Shown one piece after another: positions 8,325-18,087 of a stretch of 64,000 nt of DNA. Positions within the stretch are counted from its first letter, which is position 1; the number at the start of each line of letters is the position of its first letter. The DNA lies in contig NZ_JAVJSQ010000020.1 of assembly GCF_040219335.1 (NCBI RefSeq), forward strand, positions 186,001 to 250,000, read 5' to 3'. The stretch comes from Gimesia sp. GTDB taxonomy: Bacteria > Planctomycetota > Planctomycetia > Planctomycetales > Planctomycetaceae. The notes beneath the pieces are model-generated. The model worked only from the letters and a program-made list of their open reading frames with translations, did not search any database and was not told where the DNA came from. The position numbers and the translations under genes were made by a program.

Positions 8325-9587
8325 CTAGGACAAATCGTTGAGCAATTTAATCAGAGGCATGAAGAGTGCGATGACGATGAACCCCACGATGAGCCCCAGT
8401 ACGATCACCATCAGAGGTTCCAGCAGACTCACCAGGGCGTCCACGAGCACAGCGACTTCTTCGTCGTACACATCCGCCACCTTGTAGAGCATGTCATCGA
8501 GCGCACCGGTCTCTTCACCCACGTCCACCATGTTGACCACGATATCATCCACGATGCGGGCTTCCTTCAGCGGAACCGCCATGGTCTCCCCTTCGCGGAT
8601 CGCGGCATAAATCGTATCGAAGGCCCTCTGGAAGACCATGTTCCCCGCCGTGTCACGGGCGATGATAATCGCTTCCAGAATGGGTACCCCGGATGAAATT
8701 AATGTCCCCAGCGTTCGACAGGTTCGCGCGGTCACCGACTTACTGATAATTTTCCCTAACAAGGGTATTCGTAGCGAAATCCAGTCGACAATAAACGCTC
8801 CTTTCTTGTTCTTCCTCACAATCTTGATGAAGATCCAGAGCGCAATCGGAACGGCCGGGAAAAGATAGAAGTAGTTCACCACAATATCACTAACATTCAT
8901 GAGCATGAGCGTAATACCGGGTAGTTCAGTACCGAAGTCGAGGAAGATCTTTTTGAACTTCGGAATAATCCAGTACATGATGAAGCCCACGATCAAACTG
9001 GCTACCGTGATCACGGCGACCGGATAGATCATCGCCCCCTGCACTTTTTTCTTCAGACTCTGGGCCCGTTCCTTGAACTCGGCCAGACGCTGCAGAATGA
9101 TTTCGAGCGCACCACCGGCCTCACCGGCTTTCACCATGTTGACGTACAGGTTATCGAAGCACTTAGGCTGCTTGGCCATGGCTTCGGAGAGCGTGTTCCC
9201 CGATTCAATATCTTCAATAACGCCATCCAGGGAGGCTTTGAGCGGCCCCGGTTTGGCCTGCGATTCCAGAATTCGCAGACTTCTCAGGATCGGCAGACCA
9301 GCGTCCTGCAGCGTGGATAGCTGACGGGTGAAGGTACAGAGCTGTTTGGGACGCACGCCGCCGATGGAGAACCCACCTTTCTTGGCGCTGGCTTTCTTGG
9401 CAGCTGCCCCCCCTTTGCCGCCTGCTCCTTTTTTCTGTTTTTTGCCGCGGCCTTTTTCAGCAATTTTGGTAACGAAAAAGCCCTTCTCTTTGATCATGGT
9501 CTGGGCATCGGCTTCGGAAGGTGCTTCGATGGTATCTTTGACCTCGAGCCCTGTGTTATCCATGGCCTCATACTGATAAACCGGCAT
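8325..9587 (-). CDS. Type II secretion/type IV pilus inner-membrane platform protein GspF/PilC
   Basis: A 420-residue polytopic membrane protein with two GspF domains (roughly residues 84-205 and 286-410). The first shows LCTFTRQLSTLQDAGLPILRSL and MVKAGEAGGALE, the second repeats the pattern with CRTLGTLISSGVPILEAI and MVDVGEETGALDDML. Three membrane segments are visible (about 185-210, 235-255 and 385-412). It anchors the assembly ATPase and passes pseudopilins into the fibre. A Lys/Gly/Ala-rich linker (residues 46-72) separates a conserved N-terminal cap (MPVYQYEAMD) from the first domain. It is the only GspF/PilC in the window although three ATPases are present. Confidence 0.93.
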   Translation of the reverse strand: MPVYQYEAMDNTGLEVKDTIEAPSEADAQTMIKEKGFFVTKIAEKGRGKKQKKGAGGKGGAAAKKASAKKGGFSIGGVRPKQLCTFTRQLSTLQDAGLPILRSLRILESQAKPGPLKASLDGVIEDIESGNTLSEAMAKQPKCFDNLYVNMVKAGEAGGALEIILQRLAEFKERAQSLKKKVQGAMIYPVAVITVASLIVGFIMYWIIPKFKKIFLDFGTELPGITLMLMNVSDIVVNYFYLFPAVPIALWIFIKIVRKNKKGAFIVDWISLRIPLLGKIISKSVTARTCRTLGTLISSGVPILEAIIIARDTAGNMVFQRAFDTIYAAIREGETMAVPLKEARIVDDIVVNMVDVGEETGALDDMLYKVADVYDEEVAVLVDALVSLLEPLMVIVLGLIVGFIVIALFMPLIKLLNDLS

Positions 9588-9650
9588 GGCGTTACTCCGT
9601 CATTAGTCGTCTTGAAAAAGTGTGTTTTGCATGTACCTGGTGGTAGCAGA

Positions 9651-11357
9651 TTATTCGATATCTTCCATAACGGTTTCCCGCACGACCTCGTCGATCGTGG
9701 TGACTCCGTCAAAAATCAGTTTCAGCCCGGCTTCACGCAGCGTGGTCATTCCCTGGCTGCGTGCCACATTTCGAATGTCGTCGACCGACGCATCCTCGGT
9801 GATCAGGTCGCGAATTTCGTCGGTGACGTCCATGAGTTCATACAGACCGGTACGGCCTTTGTATCCCGAGTTATTACAGGTGGCACAACCTTTTCCATAG
9901 TAGAAGCTGTACTGTCGTGCCTGCTCGATGGGGAGTTGCAGTTCCATGAGCAACTCATCGCTGGGCTCGAACTCGGTCCGGCACTCTTTACAGATGGTTC
10001 GCACCAGACGTTGTGCCTGAATCGCTTCAACCGTCGCGGTGATCAAGAAGGTCGGAACCCCCATATCACGCAGTCGAGTGATCGCCGACGGTGCGTCGTT
10101 GGTGTGCAACGTGCTGAATACAAGGTGACCGGTCAAAGCACTCTGCACCGCGATTTCGGCGGTTTCGTAGTCACGAATCTCACCGATCAGAATCTGGTCG
10201 GGATCGTGTCGCAGAATCGCCCGCAGCACTGATGCGAAGGTCACCTGGATATCGGGATTCACCGGTACCTGAATCAGGCCGTCGATGTCGTACTCGATCG
10301 GGTCTTCGGTTGTAATAATTTTTTCTTCGATGACGTTAAGCTCATTCAACGCCGAGTAAAGGGTCGTGGTTTTCCCACTCCCCGTCGGGCCGGTCACCAG
10401 TACGATCCCGTTGGGGCGATGAATCATTTCGCGGAAACGGGTGAGTGTATTCGGATCCATGCCGATTTTATTCAGGTCTAGCTGAACCACGGTCCGGTCC
10501 AGAACTCGCATAACGACCGCTTCGCCGAACAGGGTAGGCAGCACACTGACACGCAAGTCGACCGGGTTGCCGCCGACGTTCAATTCGATACGACCGTCCT
10601 GCGGCAGACGCCGTTCGGCGATGTCGAGGTCGGCCATAATTTTGATACGGGAGACGATGGCATTCGCCAGGTGGCGGGGAGGAGGAACCATTTCATACAG
10701 CACACCGTCGGCGCGAACACGGATCTTGAATTCATCTTCAAACGGTTCCATGTGGATGTCGGAAGCTTTATCTTTAATCGCCAGCAGCATGACCATGTTG
10801 AGCAGCTTACGAATCGGAGCCGCATCGACGAGTTCATCCGTATCGGTGATGTTGTAGACGTTTTTGCCGGTCTCCTCACCCAGTTCATCCTCGATAGCTC
10901 CGATGACGTCTTCGATGCTGTCCTGATGCTCGGAGTAATGTCGTTCGATGGCCGCTTCAACATCTTTCAGGTTCGAAACCGCACCGCGGACATCGTATCC
11001 CAGAAAGTTACGCAGGTCATCGAGGGCTGCCACGTTCTGAGGATCAGCCATGGCGACGGTCAACACGCCGTCTTTCAGGGAAACGGGCATGATCTTGTAA
11101 ATCGAGGCCATCGTTTCCGGAACCAGTTCCAGCACCTTGGGAGGAATATTGGTTTCACTCAGTTCAACAACAGGCATACCCCACTGTTCGGCGAGTGCCT
11201 GGGTGACCTGCTCGTCAGTCACGAGGCCCATGCGGATCGCCACCTGGCCGATCACTTCCCCCGGACTCTGCTTCTGTTCTTCCAGAATATCCCATAACTG
11301 ATCTTCTGAAATGTATCCCAGATCGACCATGATTTGACCAAGGCGTCGTGCTGCCAT
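9651..11357 (-). CDS. GspE/PilB-family assembly ATPase (copy 1)
   Basis: A 568-residue secretion ATPase. An N-terminal MshEN/GspE_N domain (residues 1-150) precedes the catalytic core. Walker A is GPTGSGKTTTLYSAL (about 321-335), the Asp box and Walker B are in ILRHDPDQILIGEIRD, and the His box is STLHTNDAPSAITRL. The zinc-binding tetracysteine is CKEC...CATC near residue 465. It is predicted to be a cytoplasmic hexamer driving pseudopilus assembly through the adjacent GspF/PilC, 63 bp downstream. The adjacency makes this the more likely partner ATPase of the PilC than copy 2. Confidence 0.93.
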   Translation of the reverse strand: MAARRLGQIMVDLGYISEDQLWDILEEQKQSPGEVIGQVAIRMGLVTDEQVTQALAEQWGMPVVELSETNIPPKVLELVPETMASIYKIMPVSLKDGVLTVAMADPQNVAALDDLRNFLGYDVRGAVSNLKDVEAAIERHYSEHQDSIEDVIGAIEDELGEETGKNVYNITDTDELVDAAPIRKLLNMVMLLAIKDKASDIHMEPFEDEFKIRVRADGVLYEMVPPPRHLANAIVSRIKIMADLDIAERRLPQDGRIELNVGGNPVDLRVSVLPTLFGEAVVMRVLDRTVVQLDLNKIGMDPNTLTRFREMIHRPNGIVLVTGPTGSGKTTTLYSALNELNVIEEKIITTEDPIEYDIDGLIQVPVNPDIQVTFASVLRAILRHDPDQILIGEIRDYETAEIAVQSALTGHLVFSTLHTNDAPSAITRLRDMGVPTFLITATVEAIQAQRLVRTICKECRTEFEPSDELLMELQLPIEQARQYSFYYGKGCATCNNSGYKGRTGLYELMDVTDEIRDLITEDASVDDIRNVARSQGMTTLREAGLKLIFDGVTTIDEVVRETVMEDIE

Positions 11358-11437
11358 GTGTGTCTACCTCTGATTAACACCTAGTTTATTCCAGACAGAA
11401 AAGGACGACGTCACTGTGTCGCCTTTCTGTTTTGATC

Positions 11438-12559
<1,122 letters not shown>

Positions 12560-12961
12560 CCAAAGTACTTTCTGAAAACGCGATATTTGGATCTGGAGCG
12601 TGTTCGACGAAGATCGGAAATGAGATCAACGCCGGAAATCGAGGATCATTCTGTGACTTGAGGCAATCCTTTTCTCAGAACGATCATGAACTTCCGGCTT
12701 TCCGTGAACCACCTGATGTAACAAGTTATCCGAGAACAAAATAACGTAGATTTAGATAAGACGATTTAGAAATGTATTTATGAATTCGGGCCGCTTTTGA
12801 GTGCGAATCCGATGTAATTATCCGGTAATGTCAGGCAAAACTCAACAAAATCAGGGAATTTAGATCAATATCTTCACATGAAAAGTCAGAACGATCAGCA
12901 CCTGGAACCGGGTGATTGCCCTTAAAATGCTCCTGAAACAGAGTGTCTGAACGCGACCAGA
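12560..12961. other. Intergenic region between pilT and second GspE/PilB
   Basis: 402 bp without a convincing gene; the short open frames here lack ribosome-binding sites and family features. It lies upstream of pilT on the minus strand and so probably holds the pilT promoter. I see no clear terminator or RNA gene. Confidence 0.5.
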
Positions 12962-14662
12962 TTAAGAATCCATGCCCTTAGCCAGCTTCATTGCTTCCGA
13001 GAGTGTTGTGATGCCCAGCAGGGCCTTATCAGTAGCATCCTCTGCAAGTGATTTCATCCCGTGCAGGATGGCCTGCCGCCGAATGTTTTGTGAAGCCTCA
13101 CTGCGGAAAGTCATCTCACGTATAGCGGAATTCATCATCATCAGTTCAAAAACCGCCTTACGCCCTTTGAAGCCTGTGTGTGAACATGTGTTGCAACCCT
13201 TGCCTCGATTGAAGATCGCTTTCTCCATCTGGCTGGAGGTGATACCGAGGTACTCCAGCTCCCCTGGATCGGGTGTGTATTGCTCCACACATTTACCACA
13301 GACAACACGCACCAGACGCTGTGCCATGACCGCCATCACACTGGAAGCCACAAGGAACGGCTGAACACCCATGTCGATCAAGCGTGTAATAGAACTGGGC
13401 GCGTCGTTCGTATGTAGGGTACTGAATACCAAGTGTCCTGTCAAAGATGCTTGAATTGCCATCTCAGCAGTTTCCACATCGCGAATTTCTCCCACGAGGA
13501 TCACGTTGGGGGCCTGTCGCAACATAGCACGAATGATTCGGGAAAAATCCAGACCAATGCTGTGCTTCACTTCCACCTGATTGATACCAGGCAAATAGTA
13601 TTCGACCGGGTCTTCGGCGGTAATGATCTTCCGGTCGGGTCGGTTCAGCTCACCCAGAGCACTATACAAAGTTGTAGTCTTACCACTCCCCGTAGGCCCC
13701 GTCACGAGAAAGATGCCGTTGGGGCGCCGAATGATCGTCTGGAAGCGGCGGTAGTTCTCTTCCGAGAAACCGAGGTTTCGAATCCCGACTTTAATGTTAT
13801 CCCGGTCCAGAATACGCATGACCACTGCCTGGCCATGGTTGGTTGGCAGAATACTGACACGCAGGTCGTAGTCCTTACCGGAAATAGTGGTCTTGATACG
13901 ACCGTCCTGCGGACGACGTTTCTCAGCGATATCCATTTTCGCCATAATCTTGAAACGGGAGACCAGGGCGGAGAGCAGACGGCGGGGCGGGCTGTCCCGT
14001 TCGATCAGGGAACCATCGATCCGGTACCGAATTCGGATCCGGTCTTCGAAGGGTTCGACATGAATATCACTGGCCCGCATATTAACCGCTTCACTAATGA
14101 TCAGGTTGGCCAGGCGGATAACAGGGGCACTCTCGTCCTCTTCTTCTACACTGGTGGACGTCGCCAGCTCGGTCGCGGTGATATCGATCTGAGTTTCAGT
14201 GAACTCTTTCAGCATCGTATCGACCGACTCAGTCTCACTTTGACCATAATGCCGGTTGATTGCGGCCTGAATCGCTTCGATGGGGGCCATCACCACATCG
14301 ATATCGCGGTTGATAATGAACCGCAACTTGTCCAGAACTTCGTACTTCATCGGGTCGTGCAGGGCGATCTGCAGTGAATCCCCCCGCATCCCCACTGGAA
14401 TTACCGTGTTTTCACGGGCCATGGACTCCGGCACAAGTTCGATCACGGACTGGGGAATTTCCAGGCCTTCCAGCTCAACGAACTCATAACCATACATGGA
14501 TGCCTGGGCCTGGGCGATCACCTCGGCTCCGACGTAGCCCAGCTTGACCAGCGCTTCCCCAGGAGAAATTCCCATTGAACTGGCCAGACTGGAAGCTTCG
14601 TCCAGCTGTGCGGGACCAAGATATCCATCATCGACTAACTGTTGCATCCAATCATCGGCCAT
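12962..14662 (-). CDS. GspE/PilB-family assembly ATPase (copy 2)
   Basis: A 566-residue ATPase with the same layout as copy 1: MshEN domain (1-150), Walker A GPTGSGKTTTLYSALGE (about 321), Walker B MLRQAPNVILVGEIRDVET, His box STLHTNDAPSSITRLIDMG, and tetracysteine CGKC...CNTC near residue 460. The two copies are clearly different proteins outside the motifs, so this is an old paralogy. It is separated from pilT by 402 bp. It could drive an alternative fibre or form a mixed ATPase with copy 1. Confidence 0.92.
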   Translation of the reverse strand: MADDWMQQLVDDGYLGPAQLDEASSLASSMGISPGEALVKLGYVGAEVIAQAQASMYGYEFVELEGLEIPQSVIELVPESMARENTVIPVGMRGDSLQIALHDPMKYEVLDKLRFIINRDIDVVMAPIEAIQAAINRHYGQSETESVDTMLKEFTETQIDITATELATSTSVEEEDESAPVIRLANLIISEAVNMRASDIHVEPFEDRIRIRYRIDGSLIERDSPPRRLLSALVSRFKIMAKMDIAEKRRPQDGRIKTTISGKDYDLRVSILPTNHGQAVVMRILDRDNIKVGIRNLGFSEENYRRFQTIIRRPNGIFLVTGPTGSGKTTTLYSALGELNRPDRKIITAEDPVEYYLPGINQVEVKHSIGLDFSRIIRAMLRQAPNVILVGEIRDVETAEMAIQASLTGHLVFSTLHTNDAPSSITRLIDMGVQPFLVASSVMAVMAQRLVRVVCGKCVEQYTPDPGELEYLGITSSQMEKAIFNRGKGCNTCSHTGFKGRKAVFELMMMNSAIREMTFRSEASQNIRRQAILHGMKSLAEDATDKALLGITTLSEAMKLAKGMDS

Positions 14663-15051
14663 TCAATTTCTCCACGGAATAGAATCAGATTTCACCAGCA
14701 ACGCTTTTTGTTTGTCCCATAACGCATGCAGGGAATCAAGACTCTGGTTCGATCTGGTTTGTGAAATTTCTATGAACTCAAGGCGATTCGCTCGGCAGAA
14801 ACAGGCTCCTGTTACGACTCCAGCACCGATCAAACTCAGTTCGACTGAGCTGATTAATCTCGGTTCATCATGTTTCGTTCAGGATAATAGTTTGCAGATA
14901 GGTCGAGCTAGAATTGCCTATTTTAATTTTGAAGTGAATGAGGAAGAGTGTCAAGCAAGTAATTGCTATACATAAAATACTCGAAGAGTTTTCCCCGGCA
15001 GGTTTTACGCCAAAAAAGGCGTCTCTATTCACTCATCGTCATTAACGGGGA
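14663..15051. other. Intergenic region with probable promoter of the GspE/PilB copy 2 gene
   Basis: 389 bp without a gene. On the minus strand TTGACA (14949-14954) is followed after 17 bp by CAAAAT (14926-14931), a plausible sigma-70-type promoter that would give a leader of about 255 nt. A short hairpin with stem ACGCC/GGCGT (15007-15022) lies just past the cysteine desulfurase stop and could be a weak terminator. Confidence 0.35.
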
Positions 15052-16224
15052 TCAGACTGAAAAAGAAACAGCCAGCTCCTGCATGGCAGAGAGCGTTGTC
15101 TCAATCTGAGACCGTGTTGTAAAAGGCCCGGGACTGAAGCGAATCGTGCCCCCCCACTCTACGGAACGAATTGAGTCATGAATGCGCGGAGCACAGTGCA
15201 GACCGGCTCGAACCTGAATCCCGAAGTTTTCATCAAGAATCGATGCCAGCACCTGTGGTTCCACCGCCTGATTGATCAGGCTGACCACCCCCACGCGGTC
15301 TGCTACCTCCTGCGGTCCGGGCACTTCAAAGCCAGAAAGAGAACGAAAGCTTTCCAAAAGACACCCCGTCAACTCCTGTTCGTGCCGCCTGATATCCTCA
15401 AGGCCTCTGTCCTGCAGGTATTCCAGTGCAGCTTTTAAACCAACCAGGCCGGGAGTGTTGTGGTTGCCCGCCTCGTATTTATCGGGTTGAGTCAGGGGCT
15501 GGGTCTCTTCTTCGCTGCTGGTTCCTGTCCCGCCCTGCTTCAGGCTTTCAACCTGCTCCGCCAGATCGGCCCGGATATAAACCAGCCCTGTCCCCAAGGG
15601 CCCCAGCAGCCCCTTATGGCCGGGACAGGCCAGAAAGTCGATCGGCTGCGCGGAAACGTTCAAAGGGAGATGCCCGACAGACTGTGCTGCGTCGACCAGA
15701 AAGAGTACCCCCGCCTCGCGTGCGATCTCTCCTACTTCATCAATAGGTTGAATGCTGCCGGTGACATTCGAAGCATGGTTCAGAATGATGAGCCGGGTAT
15801 TTTTGCGGAGTGCCTGTTTAAAAGCGAGCGGATCGACCACTGACTCTGCATTCGCGGGGATATATGTGACCTCCAGCCCCCAGCGCTGTTTCAGTGTCTG
15901 TAAGGGACGGAGCACGGAATTGTGCTCAACATCGGATGTAATGACATGATCGCCCGGGCGGAGCAGACCGTGAATCACTGTATTGAGACTGTCGGTGCCA
16001 TTAAACGTGAAGCTCACTTCTTCAGGTCGGCTCGCCCCCAGAACTTCAGCTGCCAGCTTACGACACTGATCTACATCAGATTGTACCTCGACCGATTTTC
16101 GATAGGCCCCCCGGCCGACAGGTGCACCGCAGTGGCGATTGTATTCATCGATGGCGGTGTAAACTGTATCCGGCTTGGGATAGCTGGTCGCCGCGTTATC
16201 CAGATAGATCAGCTGCTCGTTCAT
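15052..16224 (-). CDS. Cysteine desulfurase (class V aminotransferase family)
   Basis: A 390-residue PLP enzyme. N-terminal YLDNAATSYPKP is the family signature, DVEHNS holds the His that stacks on PLP (about 101), and CPGHKGLLGPLG holds the Schiff-base Lys (about 204). RAGLHCAPRIH near residue 345 carries the Cys that accepts sulfur as persulfide. It resembles the desulfurases related to SufS and CsdA rather than NifS/IscS. It starts 33 bp after moaA and is probably cotranscribed with it. The inferred role is to supply sulfur for the MoaD thiocarboxylate; general Fe-S assembly is the alternative. Confidence 0.88.
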   Translation of the reverse strand: MNEQLIYLDNAATSYPKPDTVYTAIDEYNRHCGAPVGRGAYRKSVEVQSDVDQCRKLAAEVLGASRPEEVSFTFNGTDSLNTVIHGLLRPGDHVITSDVEHNSVLRPLQTLKQRWGLEVTYIPANAESVVDPLAFKQALRKNTRLIILNHASNVTGSIQPIDEVGEIAREAGVLFLVDAAQSVGHLPLNVSAQPIDFLACPGHKGLLGPLGTGLVYIRADLAEQVESLKQGGTGTSSEEETQPLTQPDKYEAGNHNTPGLVGLKAALEYLQDRGLEDIRRHEQELTGCLLESFRSLSGFEVPGPQEVADRVGVVSLINQAVEPQVLASILDENFGIQVRAGLHCAPRIHDSIRSVEWGGTIRFSPGPFTTRSQIETTLSAMQELAVSFSV

Positions 16225-16257
16225 GTATCGTTCACCGTCAGGAAGGAACCTGCGAGA

Positions 16258-17259
16258 TCAGCCTCCGATGGAATACATGGGACGATCGGGCTGAATGAAA
16301 CGGGCGGTATTGATTTCGTGCCCCTCTTTTTTGGCAGCGATGCTCTTTTTCACGGCGTCGATGACTTCCGCATCGGGTGCGTCTGTACGGAATAGTTTGC
16401 GGATATCGGTCTCATCCAGGCTGAAAAGGCAGTTTCTTAACTTGCCGTCCGCAGTCAGGCGAAACCGGTTGCAACTCATGCAGAAGGGGTTACTGATCGA
16501 GGCAATAAAACCAATTCGCCCGACTCCGTCTTCAAACACGAAGTCTGATGCGGGGGCACTTTTGTCGGTCTGCTCGACAGGTACCAGCGGCATGATCCCC
16601 TGCGTGAGGATTTCGCGGATTTCCTGTGCGAACAGAACCTTCTCGCGTTCCCATTTGTTGTCGGCATCGAGGGGCATGAATTCGATAAAGCGGATTTCCG
16701 CCCCGGTTTCCCGGGCCAGCTGCCCAAAGGGAACTATCTCGTCTTCGGTCAGATTGCGAATTGAGACGGCATTGATTTTTACGGGATCAAATCCAGCCGC
16801 GTGAGCAGCACGAATTCCTTCCCGTACTTTCTCGTAATCGTCTCGGCGGGTGATCTCCTGGAATTTCTGTGCGTTTAATGCGTCCAGACTGATATTAATT
16901 CGTCTGAGTCCGGCATCGAACAGAGCTTGCGCGTATTGAGGCAACAGAATTCCGTTCGTGGTAATCCCGATATCCTGAATTCCGGAAATCTCGGCGATCA
17001 TCTTGACCAGTTCAGGAATGTTTTTGCGAACCAGGGGCTCTCCCCCGGTGAGGCGGATTTTATTGACTCCGAGCGGGGCCACCAGTCGCACGAATCGTAC
17101 AATCTCTTCAAAGGAGAGGATCTTGCTGCGGTGGACGAACTGGACATCTTCCGAAGGCATGCAGTAAAAGCAGCGGATATTACAGCGATCGGTGACGCTG
17201 ATTCTCAGGTTATTATGCGCCCGTCCGAATGAATCGATGAGCTGATTCTGCAGTTCCAT
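16258..17259 (-). CDS. moaA: GTP 3',8-cyclase MoaA
   Basis: A radical-SAM enzyme that, with MoaC, converts GTP to cyclic pyranopterin monophosphate, the first step of molybdenum cofactor synthesis. The N-terminal cluster motif is CNIRCFYC (Cys26, 30, 33). The C-terminal cluster that binds GTP is CMSC...C with a 13-residue gap, inside NPFCMSCNRFRLTADG. The protein ends in the conserved Gly-Gly. A TTG precedes the chosen ATG at 17259; GAGAGG 5 nt upstream supports the ATG. MoaC is not in the window. Confidence 0.95.
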   Translation of the reverse strand: MELQNQLIDSFGRAHNNLRISVTDRCNIRCFYCMPSEDVQFVHRSKILSFEEIVRFVRLVAPLGVNKIRLTGGEPLVRKNIPELVKMIAEISGIQDIGITTNGILLPQYAQALFDAGLRRINISLDALNAQKFQEITRRDDYEKVREGIRAAHAAGFDPVKINAVSIRNLTEDEIVPFGQLARETGAEIRFIEFMPLDADNKWEREKVLFAQEIREILTQGIMPLVPVEQTDKSAPASDFVFEDGVGRIGFIASISNPFCMSCNRFRLTADGKLRNCLFSLDETDIRKLFRTDAPDAEVIDAVKKSIAAKKEGHEINTARFIQPDRPMYSIGG

Positions 17260-17362
17260 CAATGCCTCTCGCGTTTGACGTCGGTTAAACGCTGACGTGG
17301 TTATTAAAGTCCAATGATTTGTCTATCTACTATTATAGCCGCGATCTGCGGTTCCACAGGGA

Positions 17363-17794
17363 TTATTCTGCCGTGACCCCCGGATGTTCCCATTCCGTGG
17401 TCCCGTCGGCCCAGTTCTCTTTTTTCCAGATGGGAACGATTTCTTTCAGACGATCAATCAGGAACCGGCCGGCTTCGAACGCTTCATTGCGATGTGCCGA
17501 GCTGACGGCGATCGCCACGCTGATTTCTCCCAGCGTCAGATGTCCGACACGGTGTTCAATGCCGATTAAATGCACATCCCATTTCGCACGGGCTTCGTCA
17601 ATCAACTGCTGCATCGTTTTATACGCCATCTCCGGGTACGCTTCGTAGTCGAGCGCGACGGTCTGCTTGCCCTGGGTCATTTCCCGGACCGTCCCCATGA
17701 ACAGCACCACGGCACCACAGGCATTCGAACGAACCTGTTCGGTCAGGGCAGTGTAGTCAATCGGTTCTTCTACAATCGCAATCGAGTCGGGCAT
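17363..17794 (-). CDS. moaE: Molybdopterin synthase catalytic subunit MoaE
   Basis: 143 residues, the normal family length. Conserved motifs are FMGTVRE, LDYEAYPEMAYKTM, IEHRVGHLTLGE, SSAHRNEAFEAG and VPIWKKENWADG. The last contains the active-site lysine and the residues that contact the MoaD C-terminus. MoaE transfers two sulfurs from MoaD thiocarboxylate to cyclic pyranopterin. GGGAG lies 5 nt before the ATG. The gene is 38 bp downstream of moaD and 100 bp upstream of moaA. Confidence 0.95.
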   Translation of the reverse strand: MPDSIAIVEEPIDYTALTEQVRSNACGAVVLFMGTVREMTQGKQTVALDYEAYPEMAYKTMQQLIDEARAKWDVHLIGIEHRVGHLTLGEISVAIAVSSAHRNEAFEAGRFLIDRLKEIVPIWKKENWADGTTEWEHPGVTAE

Positions 17795-17832
17795 GATGCT
17801 CCCAGTTTTAATGGTTTTCTTACTCGGACGAG

Positions 17833-18087
17833 TCAGCCACCGCTTACCGGCGGGAAACAGGCAATTTCCTGTTCCGCGGTGAGTGGCTGTTCTTCGCCTG
17901 CATAAGCATTGTCGATGGCGATAAACAGTTGACCGCTCAAGGACTGCAGTTCAGGATACTGTTCTGCAATCGCAGTTCGCAACCCGGCCACCGTCATGTT
18001 GTCAACGGCTTTGATGCTGATGGTATCACTGCCTGCCAGTTCCCGGGCACGGGCAAATAATCGGACCTGAATGGAGGAGGCTGTCAT
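17833..18087 (-). CDS. moaD: Molybdopterin synthase sulfur-carrier subunit MoaD
   Basis: An 84-residue ubiquitin-fold sulfur carrier. The start (IQVRLFARARELAG) and the C-terminal FPPVSGG are diagnostic; the terminal glycine is adenylated and converted to the thiocarboxylate. The start codon overlaps the stop of the upstream FAD/Fe-S dehydrogenase by 4 bp (ATGA), a sign of translational coupling. No MoeB-type activating enzyme is present in the window. Confidence 0.93.
   Translation of the reverse strand: MTASSIQVRLFARARELAGSDTISIKAVDNMTVAGLRTAIAEQYPELQSLSGQLFIAIDNAYAGEEQPLTAEQEIACFPPVSGG

Noticed and set aside
13433-14377. 314-codon open frame on the plus strand
   Set aside because: It lies entirely antisense to the second GspE/PilB gene, whose Walker and His boxes are intact, and shows no family features.
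15007-15022. Hairpin ACGCC-A6-GGCGT as a terminator of the cysteine desulfurase gene
   Set aside because: The stem is only 5 bp and the T-run is in the loop on the minus strand; kept only as a note in the intergenic entry.
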